A program made the translations under genes and the position numbers. The notes beneath the pieces are model-generated. The model was not told the DNA's origin. It did no database searches and was given only the letters and a program-made list of their open reading frames with translations. A stretch of 64,000 bases of DNA, taken from Synechococcus sp. LA31 (lineage in GTDB: Bacteria; Cyanobacteriota; Cyanobacteriia; PCC-6307; Cyanobiaceae). The stretch is taken from the NCBI RefSeq assembly GCF_018502385.1, contig NZ_CP075523.1, positions 1,178,001-1,242,000 of the forward strand, in the 5' to 3' direction. Shown piece by piece: positions 54,534 to 63,277 of this stretch (the first letter of the stretch is position 1; every line of letters begins with the position of its first letter).

Positions 54534-55775
54534 CAGGGTTGATTCAAAGTGTGTCACAGGCTGTCTTGGCGGGGCTGCAAGCATGGGTTGAGGTCGGTGG
54601 GATTGCCCCCTCTCAGTGCCCCAAAGCGTTTCTGCCGCAACCGATCTCGACCTGATCAGCTTCCTCAAGGCGATCCCTGATGCCCGGATGCGTCGAGGGG
54701 TTCGCATCCCGGCCTGGTATTTGCTGCTGGTAGCGGTGCTCGGCATCCTGAGCAAATGCGAGAGCCTGCGCGATCTGGAGCGCTTTGCCCGACGCCACCA
54801 CGCCGTGCTGAACGAGGCCCTTGGCCTTGAGCTCAAGCGTCCTCCCTCCGATTCCGCCTTCCGCTACTTCTTCCTGCAGGTGGACGTGGCTGCCGTCTGC
54901 GCCGCCATCCGGGATTGGACCATCGCCCAGATCCCAGGTGGGGCAGGCGATCTCGATCAGTTGATCTGTGACGGCAAGACCCTCCGGGGCTCGATTGAGC
55001 CCACCAGTGGTGGCGGTTCTGCGTTCATCGCCCAGGTGACGCTTTACTCGGCAGCCTTGGGTATGGCGATCGCTCAGGCCTGCTACGCCACTGGAGAGGA
55101 TCACGAGCGCGCCGTGCTCCAGAAGCTGCTCGGGGAGCTCGACCTTGAGGGCGTGCTGATCCAGGCGGATGCGCTCCACACGCAGCAAGCGTTTTTCGAC
55201 AACTCAAGGAGCAGGGGGCCGACTTCCTCCTGACGGTCAAGGCCAACCAAAAGAAGCTCTACCGGCAGATCGCCGATCAGCTGCTTGGAAAGCGCAAGAT
55301 CCCCTTCATGGCAACCGATCACGAGATCGGCCATGGCCGTGACATCCGCTGGACGTTGAGGGCGAAAGAAGCTCCGGAGCACATCAAGGCCAACTGGCAT
55401 GGCACCAGCTGGATTGCCGAGGTGATCGCTACCGGGATCCGTGATGGCAAGCCGTTCAAGGCGACGCACCGGTTCATCACCAGCCTGCGCACCACCCCAG
55501 ATGCACTGCTGCGACTGGTGAGAGAGCGCTGGAGTATCGAGAGCTGGCACTGGATTCGTGACACCCAGCTGCATGAGGACGACCATCGTTACCGCGGCAA
55601 CGGTGCCGGCGTGATAGCAGCGCTGCGCACCGCTGGCCTCAACCTGCTGCGCTTAGCCGGTTTCGACTCGATCCGGGAGGGTCTGCAGGCAGTGATGCAT
55701 GACATCACGGCACTGCTGGCGATGGCGACGCGGCAACCACGGCAAAGGCCAGCATGAAACTTTGAATCAGCCCTG
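54534..55775 (+). mobile_element. ISAs1-family insertion sequence, 1,242 bp
   Basis: Bounded by 17-bp imperfect inverted repeats, left CAGGGTTGATTCAAAGT at 54,534-54,550 and right ACTTTGAATCAGCCCTG at 55,759-55,775 (one mismatch), and by perfect 10-bp target repeats. It contains one transposase gene with a frameshift. Inserted into the integrase gene in the opposite orientation. Confidence 0.93.
54616..55757 (+). pseudogene. ISAs1-family transposase (H-repeat type), frameshifted
   Basis: The N-part (54,616-55,233) has I-P-D-A-R-M-R-R-G-V-R-I-P near 16-28, F-A-R-R-H-H near 57-62, and C-D-G-K-T-L-R-G-S near 117-125 (first Asp). Near 55,192 a run of five T (six are needed) shifts the frame; the C-part continues Q-L-K-E-Q-G-A-D-F-L-L-T-V-K-A-N-Q and ends with R-E-R-W-S-I-E-S-W-H-W-I-R-D near 55,525-55,566. 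One base restores about 381 codons. Either decay or a homopolymer reading error. Confidence 0.9.
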
Positions 55776-55785
55776 CAGTTCCTCC
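55776..55785. repeat. Target-site duplication, right
   Basis: CAGTTCCTCC, perfect match to 54,524-54,533. Confidence 0.93.
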
Positions 55786-56807
55786 AGCCGCTGTTCACCG
55801 TTGCTCCCGCCCAACTGGTAGCGCTCCACCCACTCCGCCGGCAGGGGGACCGCTGCGCGAAAGCCGGTCTTGGTGACCTTGATATGGCGCGCGGCCACGC
55901 CGATGGTGATCAGCCCGTTCTCATCCGGCAGGCCATCGATGTGCCACACCTCATGAGGCCGCAACCCATAGGTGGCCACCATCGCGAACAACCAACCCCA
56001 CAGCGGGTCTTCCTCGATCACCTGATCGAGCCACTCCTGGATGGCATCGGTGCTCGGGATCCGGCGCCTGGATTCACCGGCCGCCAGGAGCACCACCTTC
56101 TTCTGATTGACCATCCCCTTGAGCTCTTCGCTCAGGCTCTCGGGCGCAATCGAGCCAAACCCCGCCCGGCGCAGCAACGAAACCACCTCCCGCTTCTGGC
56201 GGAAGCCCTGGCGGTGAGTCGCCACAGGCACCAGCGGCTCAGCGGGGTCCGCCAGGTGGGCGCGCAGGCTGTCACCGGTGTGGAGAGCAAAGCGGCGCAC
56301 ATCCGCCTCCCGGGCCGCACGATCGGCGGGCAGCAGGCGGAAATAGCCCTGCCCTTTGAATGGGCCCACAAGGTTCATGTTCACGCCCTGGCGGCGCTGG
56401 AACGCCACCACGGCATCACAGATCTCCGGCCAGCTCGGCGCCAGACGCGGCGCCATGCCATCGGGCTCATCACCTGGGCTACCGAGCAGTTGCTCCAGGG
56501 TCGCTCCGGGCTGCCTGCGCGCCTCGCTCACCAGCCGGAAGCAGAGCTCCTCGATCGCCAGATCGTCCTGGCTGGAGCAGCCGCGCACGGCCCGCTCCCG
56601 CACCCGCCGCCCGGGCAGGTTCTCGTACACGCTCACCCAACGGCTGTTGTGGCCCGCCCGCAACCGGAAGGGCAGGTGATGGGCGCGCAACACACCGTTG
56701 GCGCTGCTAAGGGCGCTGTTGGCCTGTGTCATGGCTCAAGGGCTTTAAGGGGAGAGTTCCCCAGCCGCTGGCCGATCGGTCTCACGGTGCCCCAAGGGAT
56801 CCCGTGA

Positions 56808-56840
56808 TGTTTGGGGGTGTTTGGGGGAAACCCCCAAACA
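56808..56840. repeat. Strong hairpin between integrase and tRNA-Lys
   Basis: A left arm of the form TGTTTGGGGG occurs twice in tandem (56,808-56,827) followed by AAA and CCCCCAAACA (56,831-56,840): a perfect 10-bp stem with two alternative left arms. It may be an integrase arm-type site or a transcription terminator without T-run. Confidence 0.6.
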
Positions 56841-56968
56841 TTTGGCGCAATTAGCGCCTTCTCAGCACGTTCGCGGTCTCATTCCGGCCTGGCGCAAACG
56901 CCTGCCAGTAGCCTGAGATCACTTGCCACAACTGGCAAAAGCCAGTCAGCAAAAGCTGAGACTCAAAA

Positions 56969-57040
56969 TGGGTCGTCTGAGATTCGAACTCAGGACCAAT
57001 CGGTTAAAAGCCGAGTGCTCTACCGCTGAGCTAACGACCC
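56969..57040 (-). tRNA. tRNA-Lys (anticodon UUU)
   Basis: The minus strand folds into a full cloverleaf: acceptor GGGTCGT pairing with ACGACCC, D-loop TAGCTCAGCGGTAGAGC, anticodon loop CTTTTAA (UUU), T-loop GTTCGAATC, discriminator A, no encoded CCA. Its 3' end faces the integrase, so it is the likely attachment gene. Confidence 0.95.
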
Positions 57041-57166
57041 GCCCGGAGCTGGTGAACCAGGTTCGGGGGTGGCCCTATCGGGCACCACGTGAACGTATCA
57101 CCTGGAGGGTCCGGCTTCCAACCGCGCGCACAATGCCCCAACCGACCCACTGGCCGCCCGCCTGCC

Positions 57167-57694
57167 ATGCCTGATCAGCCCTGGCCTCAACCCACGGTGC
57201 ATCCCGATGCGTGGGTGGCCGACTCGGCCGTGCTGATCGGCGATGTGCACCTGGCCGCCGGAGCAAGCCTCTGGCCCACCGCCGTCGCCCGCGGCGACGT
57301 GTGTGCCATCAGCATCGGGGAAGGAAGCAACGTGCAAGACGGCGCGGTGCTGCACGGCGACCCGGGCCAACCGGTCACGATCGGCGCCGACGTGACCATT
57401 GGCCACCGGGCTGTGGTGCACGGCGCCACGCTGGATGACGGCTGCCTGATCGGCATCGGCGCCGTGGTGCTCAACGGGGTCACAGTGGGCGCCGGCGCCC
57501 TGGTGGCAGCGGGGGCTGTGGTGACCAAGAACGTGCCGCCGCGGGCTGTGGTGATGGGGGCACCGGCCCAACCCAAGCGCGAACTGAGTGAGGAGCAAGC
57601 GGCAGAGCAGCGCGAACACGCCCGCCGCTACCGAAAGCTGGCCATGGCCCATGCGGGCCGCTCCAGCGATCTGGGTTTCGCGCCGGCGCCGTGA
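57167..57694 (+). CDS. Gamma-carbonic-anhydrase-like hexapeptide-repeat protein
   Basis: 175 residues from the ATG at 57,167 (frame open from 57,089). Left-handed beta-helix repeats run over about 20-140. Metal-type ligands are present: H-G at about 65, and I-G-H-R-A-V-V-H-G with two His near 82-89, plus S-N-V-Q-D near 56-60. Family members are trimers; activity as carbonic anhydrase is not assured (PaaY/YrdA-like proteins share this). Confidence 0.85.
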   Translation: MPDQPWPQPTVHPDAWVADSAVLIGDVHLAAGASLWPTAVARGDVCAISIGEGSNVQDGAVLHGDPGQPVTIGADVTIGHRAVVHGATLDDGCLIGIGAVVLNGVTVGAGALVAAGAVVTKNVPPRAVVMGAPAQPKRELSEEQAAEQREHARRYRKLAMAHAGRSSDLGFAPAP

Positions 57695-57786
57695 ATTGCT
57701 GCGATTTCAGTCAACTGCTGGCCAGGGGGTCTCTGCCGGAAGCGCAGCATCCGTAAGATCACCACACGCTTCTACACATCCCAGCC

Positions 57787-57909
57787 ATGGACGCACGGCT
57801 CCTGCTCGTTGTGACCCCGATCGCTCTGGCCGCTGGCTGGGCTGCGTTCAACATCGGCCGCGCTGCCATCGGCCAGCTGCAGCTGATGCTCAAGCGAGCC
57901 AACGGCTGA
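57787..57909 (+). CDS. psbY: Photosystem II protein PsbY
   Basis: A 40-residue single-helix peptide. D-x-R-L-L-L-V-V-T-P-I-A-L-A-A-G-W-A near 2-19 matches PsbY (M-D-W-R-x-x-V-V-L-x-P-x-L-L-A-A-G-W-A), then N-I and a basic amphipathic tail with L-K-R. Peripheral PSII subunit near cytochrome b559. Short and easily missed. Confidence 0.88.
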   Translation: MDARLLLVVTPIALAAGWAAFNIGRAAIGQLQLMLKRANG

Positions 57910-57942
57910 TCCAGACCATTTGGCACACGCGCAAAGCCACAC

Positions 57943-58740
57943 TCACTGCCCGAAAGCCACTTGGCAGGCGGCATTGAGCAATTGGGCTTCGCTTGCGTTC
58001 TGTGGCTGATAGCCATTGAGCGTGCCGGCTCGACAGTCCGCCCGGAAGGTCAAGGAGCTGGAGCCATCGTCGGCCTGGAAGGTAATCAGGTCACCGCTCA
58101 CCTGCACGGAGCCGTAGTCGAGTGAATACGACGAGTTGGGCACCACGATCACCGTGGTCTCATTGCTCACGGCGCTCTCGACCAGGCTGTTGATCACGGC
58201 AAAGCTGGCCAGGCTGCCGATCCCCCAAGCTGCTGCCCTGCCTGGCCACCACCCCCAGCTGTTCCAAGTGGTGCCGCCATACCAGCCGTAGCGCCAGGGG
58301 CGATTCACCGCCCAGTTGTTGTTCACCCAGGCCGGTCGGTTGCGATCCCAGGTGTTGATCGCCTCACGCCGGGTGCGGTTGCGATCATTCACGCGATCGC
58401 TGCGGTTGCCCTGGCGGGTATCCGTGCGATTGCTGCGGTTGCCCTGGCGCAGGTCGGTGCGATCCGTGCGGTTGCCCTGACGCACATCGGTGCGCGCGGT
58501 GCGGTTGCCCTGGCGGGTATCCAAGCGTCCGCTGCGGCTACCGCCCCCGCTGAAGGAGGAAAAGCCAGTGCGGGCTCCACTGCCGCCGCGGGCACCGGCT
58601 CGCCCACCGCCGCCACGGGCCCCTCCTCCGCGGGCGATGTGCACCGCTGCGGGACTCTCCACGGCCGCCAGCAGCCCCATCGGCTGCACCACCAACGCCA
58701 GGCCCAAGCCCAGGGCGATCGCGTGATTCCGTGTCGTCAT
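57943..58740 (-). CDS. Secreted protein with R-Q-G-N-R repeats
   Basis: 265 residues from the ATG at 58,740, overlapping the upstream stop (ATGA). Signal peptide about 1-26, a Gly/Arg-rich stretch about 35-70, then five copies of a 10-residue repeat x-T/D-x-R-Q-G-N-R-x-x-R near 75-125, a Trp-rich region (W-N-N/N-N-W, W-G-W-W-P-G) near 145-170, one membrane-like helix near 172-185, and a C-terminal domain with a Cys pair. Unknown family; envelope location is likely. Confidence 0.65.
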   Translation of the reverse strand: MTTRNHAIALGLGLALVVQPMGLLAAVESPAAVHIARGGGARGGGGRAGARGGSGARTGFSSFSGGGSRSGRLDTRQGNRTARTDVRQGNRTDRTDLRQGNRSNRTDTRQGNRSDRVNDRNRTRREAINTWDRNRPAWVNNNWAVNRPWRYGWYGGTTWNSWGWWPGRAAAWGIGSLASFAVINSLVESAVSNETTVIVVPNSSYSLDYGSVQVSGDLITFQADDGSSSLTFRADCRAGTLNGYQPQNASEAQLLNAACQVAFGQ

Positions 58741-59240
58741 CGTCCGATGGCCTCCAGCAGTCGACGGCATCCGTTGTCAAAACAGGCGATATCCACCCGG
58801 CCGCCCGGCCCGAAGGCGAGGCCCACCGTGCCTCGCCCGTCAAAGGCCGCCCCCCTCGCCTCAGCCTTCACATCCGCCAGGAAGGTGGGATTCACCACGC
58901 AGAAGGCGCGGTCGTTGAAGCAGAGCTCGTTGGTGCTGAAGTTGATCCAGGCATTGCGCACGCTGCTCCAGGGATCCGCGGCGGCCTTGCGCCCCTCGAT
59001 GCGCACGTAGGGAACTTCGAGGATGCGGTAGCTGATGGTGCGGTCAGCGAGTTGGTGGCGGTATTCAGTGGCATCCCCCTCCTCCACAGCCTCCACCTGG
59101 CAGGGTTGAGGCTGGCCGCTACCAAGACGGCAGGTGGTGTTGAGGCTGTAGAGCAACGCGGTGTCGGCCCGCACCGGGCTCCACCCCAGCCAGGCGCCGC
59201 CGAGCCCGGCGCCCAGCCACCACAGCAACGATCGCTTCAT
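58737..59240 (-). CDS. Small exported protein, unknown
   Basis: 167 residues from the ATG at 59,240. Signal peptide (K-R-S-L-L-W-W-L-G-A-G-L-G then V-R-A-D), followed by a compact domain with four Cys (C-R-L-G, P-C-Q-V, E-L-C-F, I-A-C-F) that could pair. Overlaps the R-Q-G-N-R protein gene, so one operon of two secreted proteins. Confidence 0.65.
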   Translation of the reverse strand: MKRSLLWWLGAGLGGAWLGWSPVRADTALLYSLNTTCRLGSGQPQPCQVEAVEEGDATEYRHQLADRTISYRILEVPYVRIEGRKAAADPWSSVRNAWINFSTNELCFNDRAFCVVNPTFLADVKAEARGAAFDGRGTVGLAFGPGGRVDIACFDNGCRRLLEAIGR

Positions 59241-59395
59241 CCGCGGCAAGCCGATCAGATGCCTGCAACCTGATCACGGGCACCGGCAGCGTCAAGGCCA
59301 TGGCGCTGAGCTGCGGCGTTGTTGACGCCCGCACACAGCGTGATCACGGTGAGCGCATCCGCCAACAGGCCATGGATGTCTAAGACACCACCTAA

Positions 59396-59704
59396 ACCAT
59401 TGCCCGCAGCAACCGGCGTTTCACCAAACAACTGAACCGCTGGAACAACTACCTCGCCGATGGCAACTGGAAGCCCACGTACCACAGCATGAGCTATGTG
59501 GATGGCGACGAGATCATCAACGCCGGCGCTGACAACAACTTCCGCGACGCCTGCAATGACACACTCGACTTCGACATCCTCACCAACAACCAGATGCTCG
59601 GCACCCTGACGCCCAAAGAGGATGCCTTCACGATCCTGTTGGCCGGTCCCGGACACATCTGGGATCGCGTGTATGCCACGGTGAACGTCGTGGATGTGAG
59701 CTGA
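59396..59704 (+). pseudogene. Remnant of a larger gene, N-terminus missing
   Basis: The frame reads as protein from the stop at 59,393 onward (R-R-F-T-K-Q-L-N-R-W-N-N-Y-L, D-G-D-E-I-I-N-A-G near 36-44) and ends at 59,704, but the only ATG (59,489) lies in the middle of the coherent text. A further piece of coherent text precedes the stop in 59,250-59,380. Family unknown. Confidence 0.45.
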
Positions 59705-59713
59705 ACGGGCGCG

Positions 59714-61108
59714 ATGCAGGCCGGAACCCCCCAAAGCACTGAGGTGTTGGTGATCGGTGCCGGCCTGGCTGGCACGGAAGCCGCCTGGCAGATCGCCAGC
59801 GCCGGCGTGCCGGTGCGCCTGGTGGAGATGCGGCCGATCCGCCGCTCGCCGGCGCACCACAGCAGCGAATTCGCCGAGTTGGTGTGCAGCAACAGCTTCG
59901 GGGCGCTCAGCAGCGACCGCGCCGCCGGCCTGCTGCAGGAGGAGCTGCGGCGGCTCGGGTCGCTGGTGATCGGCACCGCCGATCACCACGCTGTGCCCGC
60001 TGGCGGCGCTCTCGCGGTGGACCGCGGCCGCTACAGCGCCGCCCTCACCGCAGCGCTTGAGCAGCACCCACTGGTGACGGTGGAACGGCGCGAGCACACC
60101 GCACTGCCTGGCCCCGGCGCGATCGCCGTACTCGCCACCGGCCCCCTCACCAGCGAACCGCTGGCGGAGCAGCTGCGCGCCTTCACCGGCCGCGCCGACT
60201 GCCACTTCTTTGATGCCGCCAGCCCGATCGTGGAGGGCGAGAGCATTGATCTGAGCGTGGCTTTCCGCGCCTCCCGCTACGACAAGGGCGACGCCGATTA
60301 CATCAACTGCCCGATGGACAAAGAGCAGTTCCTCGCCTTCCGCGAGGCGTTGCTGGCTGCAGAGCAGGCCGAACTCAAGGATTTCGAAAAGGAGAACGCC
60401 ACCTTCTTCGAGGGCTGCCTACCGATCGAAGAGCTCGCCCGCCGCGGCGAAGACACGATGCGCTATGGCCCGCTCAAGCCGATCGGCCTCTGGGATCCGC
60501 GCTGGGGCGATGTGAACGACCGCGATGTGCGCCGCGCCAAGCGCGCCTATGCGGTGGTGCAACTGCGCCAGGAAGACAAAGACGGCCGCCTCTGGAACCT
60601 GGTGGGCTTCCAGACCAACCTCAAGTGGGGAGAACAGAAACGCGTGCTGAGGATGATCCCCGGCCTGGAGAACGCCGAATTTGTGCGCTTCGGGGTGATG
60701 CACCGCAACACGTTCCTCGAGGCGCCGCAGCTGCTCGATCCCACGCTGCAATTCCGCCAGCGACCCACGCTGCTGGCGGCGGGGCAGATCACTGGCACCG
60801 AGGGCTACGCGGCGGCGGTGGCTGGCGGCTGGCTAGCGGGCACCAACGCCGCGCGGCTGGCTCTCGGCCAGGAGCCGCTGCAGCTGCCGGCCACCTCGAT
60901 GATCGGCGCCCTCACCCACTTCATCGCCGAAGCCCCGAGCGAAAAATTCCAGCCGATGCCCCCCAACTTCGGCCTGCTGCCGGAGCTACCCGAGCGCATT
61001 CGCGATAAGCGACGCCGTTATGGCGCTTATCGGGATCGGGCACTGGCGGATCTGGCGCCATTCACGACGGCAGCCCCATCACCAACAGCAGAGCCTGTTC
61101 CAGCTTGA
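59714..61108 (+). CDS. trmFO: Methylenetetrahydrofolate-tRNA-(uracil-5-)-methyltransferase TrmFO
   Basis: A 464-residue FAD enzyme forming m5U54 in tRNA with methylene-THF. [12 protein letters not shown] near 12-23 binds FAD; H-H-S[12 protein letters not shown] near 51-65 and the catalytic C-P-M-D-K region near 200-204 fit the family, as does G-x-E-G-Y near 360. The C-terminal ~25 residues overlap the opposite MazF gene by 47 bases and are probably not critical. Confidence 0.93.
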   Translation: MQAGTPQSTEVLVIGAGLAGTEAAWQIASAGVPVRLVEMRPIRRSPAHHSSEFAELVCSNSFGALSSDRAAGLLQEELRRLGSLVIGTADHHAVPAGGALAVDRGRYSAALTAALEQHPLVTVERREHTALPGPGAIAVLATGPLTSEPLAEQLRAFTGRADCHFFDAASPIVEGESIDLSVAFRASRYDKGDADYINCPMDKEQFLAFREALLAAEQAELKDFEKENATFFEGCLPIEELARRGEDTMRYGPLKPIGLWDPRWGDVNDRDVRRAKRAYAVVQLRQEDKDGRLWNLVGFQTNLKWGEQKRVLRMIPGLENAEFVRFGVMHRNTFLEAPQLLDPTLQFRQRPTLLAAGQITGTEGYAAAVAGGWLAGTNAARLALGQEPLQLPATSMIGALTHFIAEAPSEKFQPMPPNFGLLPELPERIRDKRRRYGAYRDRALADLAPFTTAAPSPTAEPVPA

Positions 61109-61415
61109 TGAGTTCCTCGGCTGTCAGGGTCGTGAGAGGCCCCTCTCCCAGCCGTGCCCGATCGAGGGCACGGGGTTGTTCCGCCATGGCGTAACAGTCT
61201 CGAAGCAGCCGATCGCGCGCCCGAATCCACACACGTAAGAGCTCGGCTCCGCGGCGCATCTGCGTGGTGAGCGGCACCACCAGCACCGTGGGGAGATCGG
61301 CCTGGGTCAACAAGTCGGCCTGAATCACCACAACAGGGCGAACTTTGCCCACCTCAGCGCCCTGATTGGGATTGAGCCGGGCAACCCAAACCTCACCGCG
61401 GCGGATCAGCGCCAC
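61062..61415 (-). CDS. MazF/PemK-type endoribonuclease toxin
   Basis: About 117 residues from a GTG at 61,415 (TTG at 61,418 possible). R-R-G-E-V-W-V-A near 5-12, K-V-R-P-V-V-V-I near 24-31 and V-V-P-L-T-T near 46-51 are the MazF core strands with conserved Arg and Thr. It overlaps the antitoxin gene start-to-stop and the tail of trmFO. Confidence 0.85.
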   Translation of the reverse strand: MALIRRGEVWVARLNPNQGAEVGKVRPVVVIQADLLTQADLPTVLVVPLTTQMRRGAELLRVWIRARDRLLRDCYAMAEQPRALDRARLGEGPLTTLTAEELIKLEQALLLVMGLPS

Positions 61416-61675
61416 CAATGCCCCTCCAAGGCTTCGTTCTCAGCCGGCAGGAAGTCGTCAGCAAGCTCCAAAGCCTCCTGGCGAGCCTGCGGATCAGAGG
61501 CCAGGGCTGTGACTGCATCCCGCAGCTGCGCATCGAGGCGTTCACGCTGCCGCTGGGCGAGGAGCGTCTCAAGGGCTTCCCGAATGAATTGAGAACGCGG
61601 CTGCCCTGTACGGGTGACTTCTTCCATGAGCTTCCGCTCGAGCTCCACGGGCAATCGGATGCTGAGTGCAGCCAT
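61406..61675 (-). CDS. RHH-type antitoxin (MazE-like partner)
   Basis: 89 residues from the ATG at 61,675. S-I-R-L-P-V-E-L-E-R-K-L near 5-16 and S-Q-F-I-R-E-A-L-E-T-L-L near 28-39 make a ribbon-helix-helix; the acidic C-terminus (D-D-F-L-P-A-E-N-E-A) should bind the toxin. The longer frame to 61,810 is rejected. Confidence 0.82.
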   Translation of the reverse strand: MAALSIRLPVELERKLMEEVTRTGQPRSQFIREALETLLAQRQRERLDAQLRDAVTALASDPQARQEALELADDFLPAENEALEGHWWR

Positions 61676-61780
61676 GACAGACAGCGTGCCATCGGAGATG
61701 TCATACACATCGTATTGCCTGAAGCAATGCAGTGGCAGCCACGCATGCCTGGCTAAGGATGGAACAGAGGCCTTCCAGCC

Positions 61781-62719
61781 ATGACCCATGCCCCACCCGG
61801 CGCCCGCCAAATCGAACGGCGCTCATTGCAGATCGGCGTGGCCGCCAGCCTGGTGATGGCGGTGATGGGGATCAGCGTCTACGCCCTATCGGGCTCAGAG
61901 GCTCTCCTGCTGGATGGGCTCTATTCCGGCGTCATGGCGGCCTCCAGCTGGATCGCCACTCGGATTGGCGCCAACGTGGTGCGTCCGCCCGATCGCGCCT
62001 ACCCCTACGGCTACGACGGCCAGGAAGCGCTCTATGTCCTGTTCCGCTCCCTGGTGCTGATCGGGATCCTCAGCGTGGCCCTGATCACCGCCGGCACCAC
62101 GATCGTGAACCACCTAGCCGGCCAGGCGGTGGCGGCCGTGCAGTTGCGCCCCGTCGCCGCCTACGCAGGCTTGATGGTGGTGCTCTGCCTGGCCCTGGCC
62201 TGGCGCCATGAAAACGACTGGCGTCGCAGCGGCCGCTGCAGCGAACTGTTGCGCACCGAAGCCCGTGCCGCCCGCATCGATGGCCTGATCAGCGGCGTGG
62301 CTGGGGCGGCGCTGCTCGGCGCACCCCTGTTGGAATCCACACCCCTGCGGGCCCTGGTGCCGGTGGCGGATTCGGTGTTGGTGTTGGTCCTGGCCCTGGT
62401 GGTGCTGCCCGAGCCGTTGCAGCAGTTCTGGCGGGCCCTGCGGCAGACGGCAGGAGCCGCCTGCGACCCCGCCCTGATCGCGCGCACCCGAGCGGCGGTG
62501 CAGGAGCTACTGAGCGGCATGTCCACCTGGCTGCTCGATCTCACCGTGATGAAAGTGGGGCGCACCACCTTTGTGGTGGCCTACCTCAACCCCGCCATGC
62601 CAGTGGATGGCCCCTGGCTCGATCGCCTGCGCGAGCGCATCGATCAGCGCTGCGGCGAGCTGCTGGGCCCCGTGCGCACCGAGGTGATCCTCACGGGGCA
62701 GGCGCCATTCACCCCCTGA
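61781..62719 (+). CDS. Cation diffusion facilitator family transporter
   Basis: A 312-residue membrane protein with about five to six helices over 20-225. The first helix pair has A-L-S-G-S-E-A-L-L-L-D-G-L-Y-S-G near 33-48 (D-x3-S/D metal site), the fifth A-R-A-A-R-I-D-G-L-I-S-G near 161-172 (second D), and the C-terminal cytoplasmic part is ferredoxin-like. Export of a divalent cation is likely; which one is open. Relatives with a split site are also called cation transporters of cyanobacteria. Confidence 0.8.
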   Translation: MTHAPPGARQIERRSLQIGVAASLVMAVMGISVYALSGSEALLLDGLYSGVMAASSWIATRIGANVVRPPDRAYPYGYDGQEALYVLFRSLVLIGILSVALITAGTTIVNHLAGQAVAAVQLRPVAAYAGLMVVLCLALAWRHENDWRRSGRCSELLRTEARAARIDGLISGVAGAALLGAPLLESTPLRALVPVADSVLVLVLALVVLPEPLQQFWRALRQTAGAACDPALIARTRAAVQELLSGMSTWLLDLTVMKVGRTTFVVAYLNPAMPVDGPWLDRLRERIDQRCGELLGPVRTEVILTGQAPFTP

Positions 62720-62723
62720 TCCC

Positions 62724-63235
62724 ATGACCCGACGGGCCGAACTGAAGCTGGCCCTGCTGGATCCCCGCCCCTGCCAGGCGCTGTTAACGGATCTAGAGCA
62801 GGCTCTGCAGCGGATGCGCTTTCGCGAGACCTCCAAGGCCAGCACAACCCTCAAAACGGTTGAGCAAGCCACTGGTGGAACAGCCACGTGGGCTCCCGTC
62901 TGCCGATCTGGATCGAGCTGCAGCTGCAGCCGGCTGACAGCGGAACCAGGCTGCAACTCACCGCAAGCCTCTCGCTGCTCAACCTGATGACCGCTGGCAC
63001 GGCTCAGGGCCTGCTCCGCCGCCGTATTGTGCGCTTTTGCCGCCTCAGCCAGCTGCCGCAGGAGCAGATGCAGGAGCTTCTCGCCCGGCATGGTCGCTCT
63101 GAGCGGCAACGGCTGGTATTCCTGGGCATGCTGGTGGCACTCGGCCTGACGGCCTTCACCCTGTCGATCCGCGAAGGCAACAACAGCCCCGATCAACCCG
63201 CCACCACGAGCGAGCTGGAGAGTGTCGTTCCTTGA
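62724..63235 (+). pseudogene. Single gene read in two frames (likely frameshift)
   Basis: The first frame (from ATG 62,724) reads as protein to about residue 54 (R-A-E-L-K-L-A-L-L, M-R-F-R-E-T, V-E-Q-A-T-G-G-T-A) then turns to noise; the second frame continues sensibly from about 62,888 (L-P-I-W-I-E-L-Q-L-Q) through a helix with one membrane span near its end (L-V-F-L-G-M-L-V-A-L-G). Joined, they give about 170 residues. Either a real mutation or a base-call error near 62,885. Family unknown. Confidence 0.6.
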
Positions 63236-63277
63236 ACAACTCAGGGGACAGAAAACACTGGCCTTGGAGGCCTTCGC

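Larger units (their letters stand above)
54092..56732 (-). pseudogene. Tyrosine-recombinase integrase split by an IS
   Basis: The N-terminal part (56,732 to 55,776) and C-terminal part (54,533 to 54,092) rejoin exactly when the IS and one target copy are removed: E-Q-R-L-E-E-L runs straight into R-R-R-H-V-P-K-F. The N-part carries A-T-Y-G-L-R-P-H-E-V (catalytic Arg I), the C-part Y-D-L-R-H-A-Y-A and M-G-H-S-P-E-V-H-R-R-T-Y (His/Arg, His and Tyr nucleophile). Reconstructed length is about 460 residues. It lies 237 bases from the 3' end of tRNA-Lys, as expected of a tRNA-targeting element. Not functional while split. Confidence 0.9.

Noticed and set aside
55190-55200. Programmed -1 frameshifting in the IS transposase
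   Set aside because: The site GCGTTTTTC is not a proper X-XXY-YYZ slippery heptamer and ISAs1 elements normally use one frame; a lost T explains it better.
53600-56968. Second attachment repeat of tRNA-Lys
   Set aside because: I searched by eye for the tRNA 3' end in the left flank and found no copy.
59255-60205. 316-codon minus-strand frame
   Set aside because: Shadow of trmFO and the preceding remnant.
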